Positions 57,871 through 64,000 of a DNA stretch of 64,000 nt are shown in pieces. The position numbers were made by a program, and so were the translations under genes. The notes beneath the pieces were generated by a model. The model did no database searches. It had not been told where the DNA came from and saw only the letters and a program-made list of their open reading frames with translations. The stretch's first letter is position 1; the number at the start of each line of letters is the position of its first letter. Source of the stretch: RBG-16-57-11 sp964503145 (GTDB lineage: Bacteria > Chloroflexota > Anaerolineae > Anaerolineales > UBA4823); assembly GCA_964503145.1 (NCBI GenBank), contig CAZCYV010000003.1:62001-126000 (forward strand), read 5' to 3'.

Positions 57871-58635
57871 CTAACGCGTTGCTGGCCGATTCAACACCAG
57901 CGACCAGGGATCTTGAGCCAGGAATCGGTCGGCGGCGGCGACGAAGTCGGCCAGACGGCAAGTCGTGACCTGCCCGTAATTCAGCGGCGCCGAGACCCAT
58001 TCGCCGCGCGCTTGCATGTAAGCCACCACAGGTTCCAGGGTAAGCTGCGGATTCAATTCCAGGTCGCGCACGAACATGCGGTAGGTGCGCGTTTGCCAGC
58101 CCTCGGAGGTGCGAACTTCGCCAGTGAATTCTTTCCAATAGCGGTAAGGCACATTGGCGCGCTGTTCGCAGTAATGAAACATAGAAGTGGCCCGCGAATC
58201 CGCGCCCAATAGAAGCAGCTTGAAATCTAATTCGAGCATACGCTCGAAAGCCGAGCCTGGATCGAAAGCCGAAGCGGTGTCGCGGCCTGCCAGGTCGTCG
58301 GCGTAGCGCCCCACCGCAGCCACGGATTGCATGGGGTGCGAGGTGCGCCGCCCCTCAGGCAACCGACGCACATATTCGGAAAACGCGCCCATGCCCTGCG
58401 AAGGCGTCTCGGCCGGATCATAGGGTTCGCCTTTGGCAAAACCAAAGTTAAAGGTGGGGACGACCACCGTGCCCTCGGCGCCGATCACGGATAGGATAGC
58501 CTCCAGATACATGCCCACGCCGCCCTGCGGGCGACCCAGGTATTGCACGGCCGAATGCACCAGCAAACCATCCCCAGAGCAGATGCCCAGGCTGGTCAGG
58601 CAGGCAACCACCTGCTCTTTGGTGACTTCACGCAT
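57871..58635 (-). CDS. AAC(3)-family N-acetyltransferase
   Basis: A 254-residue protein of the aminoglycoside N3-acetyltransferase family. LLVHSAVQYLGRPQGGVGMY, GTVVVPTFNFGFAKGEPYDP, RTSHPMQSVAAVGRYADDLA and LLLLGADSRATSMFHYCEQRANVPYR-type segments (cut here into known pieces) match. The family uses acetyl-CoA, though relatives in glycan clusters may use other acyl donors. The context (DUF4910 protein, carrier-protein ligase) argues for acylation of an amino sugar, not antibiotic resistance. The stop is 56 bases before the DUF4910 start. I see no promoter there. Confidence 0.88.
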   Translation of the reverse strand: MREVTKEQVVACLTSLGICSGDGLLVHSAVQYLGRPQGGVGMYLEAILSVIGAEGTVVVPTFNFGFAKGEPYDPAETPSQGMGAFSEYVRRLPEGRRTSHPMQSVAAVGRYADDLAGRDTASAFDPGSAFERMLELDFKLLLLGADSRATSMFHYCEQRANVPYRYWKEFTGEVRTSEGWQTRTYRMFVRDLELNPQLTLEPVVAYMQARGEWVSAPLNYGQVTTCRLADFVAAADRFLAQDPWSLVLNRPATR

Positions 58636-58648
58636 CGGCGATCACTCC

Positions 58649-58677
58649 AGGGCAGGGCATCAGGATCGGCCTGCCCT
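58649..58677. other. Intergenic hairpin
   Basis: AGGGCAGG (58649-58656) and CCTGCCCT (58670-58677) form an 8-pair GC-rich stem with a 13-base loop after the GNAT stop and just before the AAC(3)-family gene start. No T-tract follows on the minus strand, so it is probably not a complete terminator. It could attenuate or stabilise the message. Confidence 0.35.
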
Positions 58678-58709
58678 TGCGCTTGATGCTCTTAATTCCC
58701 ACCCCAGGC

Positions 58710-59210
58710 TCAACCCTGGCTTTCGTTATAGTCAGGCCACATCATGCGAAACTGGTAAAGTTCTTTCTTCATCCCTAGGTATTCGACCAGCTTGATGATC
58801 GGCTCGTTGCCCAGCAAGATCTGCGCCTCGACGGAATAGACATTCTGCGCACGGCACCATTCGATCGCCAGGCGAAGCAGCTTTTCGCCAATGCCCAGGC
58901 GGCGCACTTTGTGCTCCACCCACATATCCTTCAATTCGCCGACCATCACCCCGCCCAGGTATTCGGGGACGCGCTTCAAGCGGGCGACGATGAACCCCAC
59001 CACTTCGCCCTCGTGCTCGGCGACATACAGGACGCTAAAGCGCCCCAGGGTGCGGCGGAACATATCCAGCCAAAGCTCACCGACGTTTTCGACGACAGGG
59101 AAATTATAGGTGTGCTGGCGCAGTAGCTGATCCAGTTTGGCGTACATCGAGGCCACAACAGGGAAATCAGCCTCAGTGGCCTCGCGATAGATGATCTTGT
59201 CTTCGGTCAT
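58710..59210 (-). CDS. GNAT-family N-acetyltransferase
   Basis: A 166-residue acyltransferase. YREATEADFPVVASMYAKLD is a typical GNAT start, FIVARLKRVPEYLGGVMVGE and DMWVEHKVRRLGIGEKLLRL carry the acyl-CoA pyrophosphate loop (RRxGIGxxL), and YSVEAQILLGNEPIIKLVEY is the last strand-helix unit. The acceptor is not known. Its place between the carrier-protein ligase and the AAC(3)-family gene makes it a second candidate for transferring an acyl or aminoacyl group. Confidence 0.85.
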   Translation of the reverse strand: MTEDKIIYREATEADFPVVASMYAKLDQLLRQHTYNFPVVENVGELWLDMFRRTLGRFSVLYVAEHEGEVVGFIVARLKRVPEYLGGVMVGELKDMWVEHKVRRLGIGEKLLRLAIEWCRAQNVYSVEAQILLGNEPIIKLVEYLGMKKELYQFRMMWPDYNESQG

Positions 59211-59294
59211 GGATTTACGCTCCAGTGATCAGGGTGACAACCAGGTGCAACCGTAGCGCTGTTGACAGGGGGTGAAACAGCGGGAGACGAAGAG

Positions 59295-60500
59295 CTACAA
59301 GGGCAGATGCTCTCGAACCGGCGCAGGCCACCCGGCCGGATCCAGGCCAAACTGCGCCAGGAAGGCAAAGGCGATGCGCTCCAGGCCAAAAGCCACACAG
59401 CCGGTATGCGCTGGCGAGCCATCGGGCAGGCTGATGTTCAGGCTGCGCCCGAAGAAGTCCTGATGATAGTTGTAAGAGCCAACCGCCAGGGTCGAGTCCT
59501 TGAAGGGTAAGCGGGCGCGGATTTCGTATTTCAACTGAAAAGCGCTTTGGAAAGCCGCCTGCTTGCGAAACTCGCCGATGAAAAAGGGATCGTTGGCGCT
59601 CTCGACGCGGTAGGCCAGGCCGATCTGCTCGAAGAAGGCTGCCATGCGCTGACGGGCAATTTCGCGATTTTCCAGCACGAAGTCCTTTGGGCCGACAAAG
59701 ATCACCTCGCGCATGGTGAAATTCCACATTCGCTCCAGCGAAGCCAGGTTGATCGCCTCGTAGCGGAAGCAGTTGCCGACCGCCGTCGCAATCGCCCTCC
59801 CGCCGGGCAGAGGCTTATCCGCCAAGGCAAAATATAAGTGATAACACACCGCCGGCGACAGCAAGGCCTGGATCGCGGCGAACGACTCCGGCGGCGTCTC
59901 CAGCCCGTGTGGGCCGCAGGCGGCGTGCTGGGAGAAATTATCGATCACGTCCAGGTCTTCGCGCAGGTGCGTCACAAAGGTCAGCGAATGAGGAAAAGCG
60001 CGAAAGTAATTCACCCGCTCCAGATAGTGCGCCGGGATCAGGGTGGGAAAGCGATAAGGCGCAGCAGCGAAGGAATCGGCCAGAGCCAGGAATTGGGTTT
60101 CGAAAAAATCGATCAGATAGGTCATCAGCGGGCCTAAGGCGTAGATGCCATCGGCTTCCTGGCTGACCTCCCCGCGGGCCAGCAACTCCGGCAATGGGTC
60201 ATCCCGATATAAGACCGGCCGATCCAGGTGATCCTCCAGCACTTGCACCTTGGGCTTGAAGGCGCCCCTGGCCATCGAAAGGACCACGCGCTGCACTTTT
60301 TCCTCCAACTCGGCAGTGGATTGACTTTCGTCCCAGGGTGAGACCTCGAGCAGGATGTGATCGCTGCTCACCTGCGCCCGAAGGATACGTTCGTCCACAT
60401 AAGCCAGCTTGGACTGTATCTCGCCGGTCAGGAAATCCGGGATGTCCACGGCGGGGGCAAATTCGATACGTTGGGGTTTGACCATGAATTCACCCGACAT
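59295..60500 (-). CDS. Class II aminoacyl-tRNA-synthetase-like amino acid:[carrier protein] ligase
   Basis: A 401-residue protein with a class II synthetase core but no tRNA-binding arm or anticodon domain. Motif 2 is NCFRYEA (about 243-249) and motif 3 is TGCVAFGLERIAFAF (about 366-380). Cys195 in HAACGPHGLE and Cys368 in TGCVAF fit the zinc-ligand pair of methanogen-type SerRS and of amino acid:[carrier protein] ligases, with a glutamate near motif 2 as third ligand. That family loads amino acids onto the phosphopantetheine of small carrier proteins. The preceding gene encodes such a carrier, overlapping by 11 bases. An extra N-terminal region of about 110 residues is unassigned. ATG at 60485 is an alternative start. 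Confidence 0.85.
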   Translation of the reverse strand: MSGEFMVKPQRIEFAPAVDIPDFLTGEIQSKLAYVDERILRAQVSSDHILLEVSPWDESQSTAELEEKVQRVVLSMARGAFKPKVQVLEDHLDRPVLYRDDPLPELLARGEVSQEADGIYALGPLMTYLIDFFETQFLALADSFAAAPYRFPTLIPAHYLERVNYFRAFPHSLTFVTHLREDLDVIDNFSQHAACGPHGLETPPESFAAIQALLSPAVCYHLYFALADKPLPGGRAIATAVGNCFRYEAINLASLERMWNFTMREVIFVGPKDFVLENREIARQRMAAFFEQIGLAYRVESANDPFFIGEFRKQAAFQSAFQLKYEIRARLPFKDSTLAVGSYNYHQDFFGRSLNISLPDGSPAHTGCVAFGLERIAFAFLAQFGLDPAGWPAPVREHLPL

Positions 60501-60741
60501 GATGATTAGCTTCCAAATATTTGCAGATTTCTGGGATGCTGATCAACCGGGCGATGGTATCCGTATCGATGACCACGCCAAATTGTTCCTCCAGGCGCAG
60601 CATCACCTCCATATGACCCAGCGAATCCCATTGCGGCAGATCACCGAAAGCCAGGTCGGGGGTTACCAGTTCCGGAGGTACCTGGATCGCCTCCGCCAGC
60701 AACGCCTGCACCCGGGCAACCAGAGATGGATTCGAACTCAT
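60490..60741 (-). CDS. Carrier protein (probable aminoacyl carrier)
   Basis: An 83-residue phosphopantetheine-binding carrier. FGDLPQWDSLGHMEVMLRLE contains the DSL site with Ser40, and helices before and after match the ACP/PCP fold. I chose the ATG at 60739-60741, seven bases after AGGAG. It overlaps the ligase gene by 11 bases, so the two are made together and are very likely partners. It differs from the FAAL-linked ACP at 30973-31221 and is more acidic around the third helix. Confidence 0.93.
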   Translation of the reverse strand: MSSNPSLVARVQALLAEAIQVPPELVTPDLAFGDLPQWDSLGHMEVMLRLEEQFGVVIDTDTIARLISIPEICKYLEANHHVG

Positions 60742-60765
60742 CGACAACTCCTGCAATTCTTTTTC

Positions 60766-61695
60766 TCAGCCAACTGGCTTGACTTTACACACACCTACCG
60801 GCTGGTATTGGGGATTCCATACCCCGCCGGGCATGCCTTTATCCTCGGAGAGGAAATAAAAACGCGCCAGGTTGTCTCGCAGTTCGGCGCAGTTCTTCAG
60901 CGCTTCGAACAACTCGTCATAGCGGTCATAATTCGACGGCGCATCCGGCGGCAGGTCGAACAGTCGCCGCAGAGTCCCCTCGGAGTAACACCAGCCGCTG
61001 GAGGCTTCATGCCACCAATCCTGATCCCTGGCGGCGGTCAAAGTCGCCAGCAAGACGCCGCCCGGCTTGAGCACGCGCATCAATTCTCGCACCACGGCGC
61101 TTAAGCCTTCGGGCGTATTGTGCTCCAACGCCGAGACCGCCACCACAGCGTCCAGCGAATCGGCAGCGATATCGACCAGTTGGCTCAGGTCCTGATTGTA
61201 AATCAGTACACAGCCCTCGCCCAGCGGCGCTTGCATCCAACCCCACACATCTCTGGCCTGAGCCGCAACGCGCCCCAACCAGCGGCGCGCCCAGGAGCCT
61301 GGCGCCTGACGACGAAAATTGCGTAGGAACACGCGACTGGCGGGCAACAGATCCACCTGACCACGCAAACCCTCGACCCGAAAACGGCGGCGAAAACGCA
61401 ACGGCAGCGCCGCCCGGCTGAGGCGATCCACGCTGATCACTCGAGCGCCTTCTCTTGCCAGATACCATTGCAGGATGCCCGTCCCTGCGCCAGCATCCAT
61501 CACCTGCAACCCATCTGCATCGCCCAGCAGGCTCAAAATCCAGGTCAGGTCCAGCAGATAGTGCCAGCCAAACTCCAGGCCCAACGAGCCAGCCAGGCGC
61601 TTCAGGTCCTCGACGCGCCCACGATGGCGATCGAGCAAATCCACAGACAGGATTTCGATGCAATCCTGTTTTCCCCCAAGTTCGAGCGCTGCCAT
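60766..61695 (-). CDS. SAM-dependent methyltransferase
   Basis: A 309-residue class I methyltransferase. Motif I is LQVMDAGAGTGILQWYLARE, ISVDRLSRAALP follows as the acidic ribose contact, and SLDAVVAVSALEHNTPEGLS with RVLKPGGVLLATLTA are the later motifs. It probably O- or N-methylates a sugar or the amino acid on the carrier. The stop is 24 bases from the carrier protein start. The ATG overlaps the upstream KpsS-like gene by one base. Confidence 0.88.
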   Translation of the reverse strand: MAALELGGKQDCIEILSVDLLDRHRGRVEDLKRLAGSLGLEFGWHYLLDLTWILSLLGDADGLQVMDAGAGTGILQWYLAREGARVISVDRLSRAALPLRFRRRFRVEGLRGQVDLLPASRVFLRNFRRQAPGSWARRWLGRVAAQARDVWGWMQAPLGEGCVLIYNQDLSQLVDIAADSLDAVVAVSALEHNTPEGLSAVVRELMRVLKPGGVLLATLTAARDQDWWHEASSGWCYSEGTLRRLFDLPPDAPSNYDRYDELFEALKNCAELRDNLARFYFLSEDKGMPGGVWNPQYQPVGVCKVKPVG

Positions 61696-63380
61696 TACCC
61701 TTGCTCCTCCACCAGAAAAAGCGTCCTTTCGCCGTTGCCATCTTTGCTGCGCAGGCGCGCCTGGCGTTCCAGGCTCTCGCCAGCGATGCCATCTACCAGG
61801 ACCTGCATGGTAGGCGAGTTTTCCGGCAGCAAGTCTTGCCAGGCAAAAGATCGCAATTGCACATAGCCCTTGCGACGCACATCTTTCAAGAATTTCTCGA
61901 AGCTGAGCGACGAGCGGAAAAGCTGATAGTATAGGAAGCGCCGCGCGTTGCGTTGAAATTCTGGCGGCAATTCGATGGTCTCGGCGCTCAGAAACTCCTG
62001 CGCCTTTTCCAGATAAGCCTGCGGGGTTTCGGGCAAGAAAACCATAGGGTACTGCGTGTAGCGCGCCTTACCGCCACATAACACCGGTGCGCCCAACAAA
62101 ACCGCCTCCATGCCGATGGACGAATTGTAAACCATGACGAATTTAGATCGCTGGATTAGCTCGTAGGAGCTGATATATTCCTGCGAATCGATGAAGACCA
62201 CATTCGGCAGCTTTTTCAACCCATTGGCGATCACCCAATCGCGCACGCTCTCACGGCTTTGCTTGGCGGTCCCTGGGCGCATCTCATCCGGATGGGCGCG
62301 GATGACGAACAGCGTCTCCGGATGGGAACGTATCAACTCCAGAACGCTGTCCAGCCAGGCGAACATATGCGGAAACACCTGGTTGGCATGCACCTGACTG
62401 GTGTCATAGACTACATTGGTGAACACTGGCACGATTTGCCGGAAGCGAGCAGCTTTGTGCAAAAACGCCTGATCCAGGCCGCGCATTTCAGGCCAGAAAC
62501 GAATGCCGGCCATCGTGAATTGCCCCTGGAAGCGCTTTTGCAGGTATTCGTCCAGGCGAGCGTTCTGCTCCGGAGTCAACTCGAAATCTTTGGGGAGCTG
62601 GATAGGATACGCAGTGGCATCTCCCTCGGTGAAAAACGCCGAATAGCGCTGAAAGCCGACCTCGTAGGTGATCACCCGCAGGCCGCGCGCCTGCGCTACC
62701 CAGCGGGCCGTGGCTTCAGGATACATCACGCCGTTGAAGATCACTGCCGCCGAGGGTTTGGTCTGGTCCAAAAAAGCCGAGAATTCCTGAGCGATGTTGT
62801 ACGCCGAGAGAATATACTGGCGTAGCAGATAGCGCGTGGCTTCATCGTCGGGCAAGGAGTGGCGGCGCAACGCCCAGCGCAACGAAGGCAGCACCAGGCG
62901 GCCAAGCGGAATTGTAAGGCCTGGCGTAACCAGCGAGCCTTTGACGGTTTTGTACTCGAACCCGCTCAGTTCATCGACGTTCAAATCCTGGATGGCGGCA
63001 GCCAGGTCGTCATCGGCATGATAACCAAACCAGTACACATCCGAACTGGTGTACAAGCGGCGCGACTGCCGCACGCACGCCCGACAGGGTGGAGCCTTGT
63101 GATGGTCCTGGCGATCTGTGCCGAGCACGCAATGGCTCATCCCAGACTGGCAGACGAAGTGTCGCACCGGCACGCCCGCCAGGCGCAATGACCAACTGGT
63201 CAGCAGGGCAAAAGCCGCGTTCTGACTCATGCCGGTGATGCGCGCCGAGGCGTTGAAGAACGCCACCGGTTGCGCGGTGGAAGTCTTGGGGATATGCGCC
63301 GCAACCTGACGCGCCATGCGGATCACCAAGAGGTGATTGCGCCAACCAGAAATCCTGGACCACAGGTTCGACTTAGGCAT
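61695..63380 (-). CDS. Capsule polysaccharide biosynthesis protein (KpsS/LipB-like)
   Basis: A 561-residue protein. The C-terminal half has RQIVPVFTNVVYDTSQVHAN, FVIRAHPDEMRPGT, NVVFIDSQEYISSYELIQRS and VMVYNSSIGMEAVLLGAPVL, matching the capsule-synthesis family that includes KpsS and related glycosyltransferases. The N-terminal domain has a Cys-rich stretch (FVCQSGMSHCVLGTD, then CRACVRQSRRLY). It likely adds Kdo-like or other sugar units on a lipid linker, or is an independent transferase. It is not accompanied by KpsC here. Confidence 0.8.
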   Translation of the reverse strand: MPKSNLWSRISGWRNHLLVIRMARQVAAHIPKTSTAQPVAFFNASARITGMSQNAAFALLTSWSLRLAGVPVRHFVCQSGMSHCVLGTDRQDHHKAPPCRACVRQSRRLYTSSDVYWFGYHADDDLAAAIQDLNVDELSGFEYKTVKGSLVTPGLTIPLGRLVLPSLRWALRRHSLPDDEATRYLLRQYILSAYNIAQEFSAFLDQTKPSAAVIFNGVMYPEATARWVAQARGLRVITYEVGFQRYSAFFTEGDATAYPIQLPKDFELTPEQNARLDEYLQKRFQGQFTMAGIRFWPEMRGLDQAFLHKAARFRQIVPVFTNVVYDTSQVHANQVFPHMFAWLDSVLELIRSHPETLFVIRAHPDEMRPGTAKQSRESVRDWVIANGLKKLPNVVFIDSQEYISSYELIQRSKFVMVYNSSIGMEAVLLGAPVLCGGKARYTQYPMVFLPETPQAYLEKAQEFLSAETIELPPEFQRNARRFLYYQLFRSSLSFEKFLKDVRRKGYVQLRSFAWQDLLPENSPTMQVLVDGIAGESLERQARLRSKDGNGERTLFLVEEQG

Positions 63381-63415
63381 ATTGCTCGTCTGTCATCTGT
63401 TGCACGCAGATGCTT

Positions 63416-64000
63416 TCAGTCGGCTGCAGAGCGGCTGGCGGCGTAGGCCTCGCTCAGCCGCTGAATGGCGATCAAGAAACCCTCGCCGCCGCGCTGGTGA
63501 CCGCGCCAGATTTCCGGGATCATTGTGCCGTGATACTCGCCCAGCACGCGGAAGAAGCGCACCCAATCGATCGCCCCTTCGCCAATTTGAAGCCCCTCGC
63601 CATCCAGGCCAGCCCCATCCGATAGATGCAGATGGCCGATGTACGGCAACAAGAGCTTCAACTGCTCATAAAAATCCACATGCGCCCAATTGCAGTACAG
63701 CTTGTGATGCGATGAGTCGTAGCAAAATTTCAATCCTAACGGGGTGATGAAATCCACGATTTCTTGAGCGTCCATAAAGGCGTTGGTCAGCCACTGCCCG
63801 CCAAAATACCAGGGGTGAGGCGGCAGGTTTTCCAACAACAACTCGACGCCCTGGTGATCCAGTTCGCTCACCGAACGGCGCAGATTATCGTACAGAGCCG
63901 CCTTATCGGCAATTGGATGATCCAGGCTCATCGCCCCGGGATGGATGACCACCTTCGGCGTGCCTACGAAGTAAGGCGCCATCTCGCGCGTCAGGTTGAT
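63416..64000 (-). CDS. Sugar phosphate isomerase/epimerase-like TIM barrel, C-terminal part (cut by window edge)
   Basis: About 194 residues of a Xylose-isomerase-like/AP-endonuclease-2 barrel are visible and the frame stays open to the window end, so the start is missing. KVVIHPGAMSLDHPIAD, GVELLLENLPPHPWYFGGQW, LKFCYDSSHHKLYCNWAHVD, YIGHLHLSDGAGLDGEGLQI and TMIPEIWRG supply the expected His, Glu and Asp metal ligands. It may isomerise a sugar or sugar acid used in this locus. It is 35 bases upstream of the KpsS-like gene. Confidence 0.82.
   Translation of the reverse strand: MNLTREMAPYFVGTPKVVIHPGAMSLDHPIADKAALYDNLRRSVSELDHQGVELLLENLPPHPWYFGGQWLTNAFMDAQEIVDFITPLGLKFCYDSSHHKLYCNWAHVDFYEQLKLLLPYIGHLHLSDGAGLDGEGLQIGEGAIDWVRFFRVLGEYHGTMIPEIWRGHQRGGEGFLIAIQRLSEAYAASRSAAD

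Noticed and set aside
57871..58635. Reading the AAC(3)-family gene as an antibiotic resistance determinant
   Set aside because: The surroundings are glycan-biosynthetic and contain no mobile element. Family members with other acceptors are known, so resistance is not supported.
1..64000. tRNA, rRNA, CRISPR arrays, transposases, integrases or phage genes
   Set aside because: I found none by reading. Coding density leaves only short gaps, the largest about 220 bases, so undetected large RNA genes or arrays are unlikely, although a short ncRNA cannot be excluded.

Overview
The window reads as a chromosomal segment of a moderately GC-rich bacterium, most likely a Chloroflexota (Anaerolineae-type) organism. 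This assignment is an inference. It rests on the gene style (many large multi-domain glycosyltransferases, PMT_2/GT39 membrane proteins, sulfotransferases), on secreted proteins carrying a short (Y/F)LP(L/I)-type motif that I associate with that phylum, and on the absence of any lipid A or LPS-core gene despite a very large surface-glycan locus. I saw no tRNA, rRNA, CRISPR array, transposase or phage gene. Almost everything lies on the minus strand.

Region 1 (1-2.9 kb) is a tight coenzyme A operon, panB-panE-panC-coaX, with overlapping reading frames and one plausible promoter upstream of panB. Region 2 (3.0-6.2 kb) holds a sulfotransferase-like gene, a divergent small YtxH-like membrane protein, a strong bidirectional terminator hairpin and a secreted zinc metalloprotease.

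Region 3 (6.2-27.1 kb) is a polysaccharide assembly block: a GT39-like membrane glycosyltransferase, two tandem copies of a Wzz-like/O-antigen-ligase-like gene pair, a WecA/TagO-type initiating phosphoglycosyltransferase, then seven cytoplasmic glycosyltransferases that become steadily larger and end in a 1216-residue three-domain enzyme. Region 4 (27.3-31.6 kb) contains a secreted beta-helix protein, a plus-strand fatty-acyl-AMP ligase plus acyl carrier protein pair, and a truncated GT39 remnant.

Region 5 (31.6-36.8 kb) makes nucleotide sugars: rfbC-rfbB-rfbA-rfbD for dTDP-L-rhamnose, followed by a DegT-type aminotransferase and a GNAT acetyltransferase that could branch off the same dTDP-4-keto sugar. 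Region 6 (36.9-46.0 kb) holds two more GT39-like proteins, a secreted clan-A glycosidase, a GH78 alpha-L-rhamnosidase and a Wzm/Wzt ABC exporter. Region 7 (46.0-56.5 kb) has glycosyltransferases, three sulfotransferases, a DUF115 protein and a CMP-sugar module (NeuA-like cytidylyltransferase, SDR, D-2-hydroxyacid dehydrogenase).

Region 8 (56.5-64.0 kb) is the most unusual part: a DUF4910/M28-like metalloprotein with a winged helix, an AAC(3)-family acetyltransferase, a GNAT, a class II aminoacyl-tRNA-synthetase-like protein that looks like an amino acid:[carrier protein] ligase, its own carrier protein, a methyltransferase, a KpsS-like protein and a sugar isomerase-like TIM barrel. I propose that this set activates an amino acid on a carrier protein and places it on an amino sugar of the surface glycan. 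Together with the fatty-acyl-AMP ligase/ACP pair and four sulfotransferases, the locus appears to build a heavily decorated rhamnose-containing surface polysaccharide.
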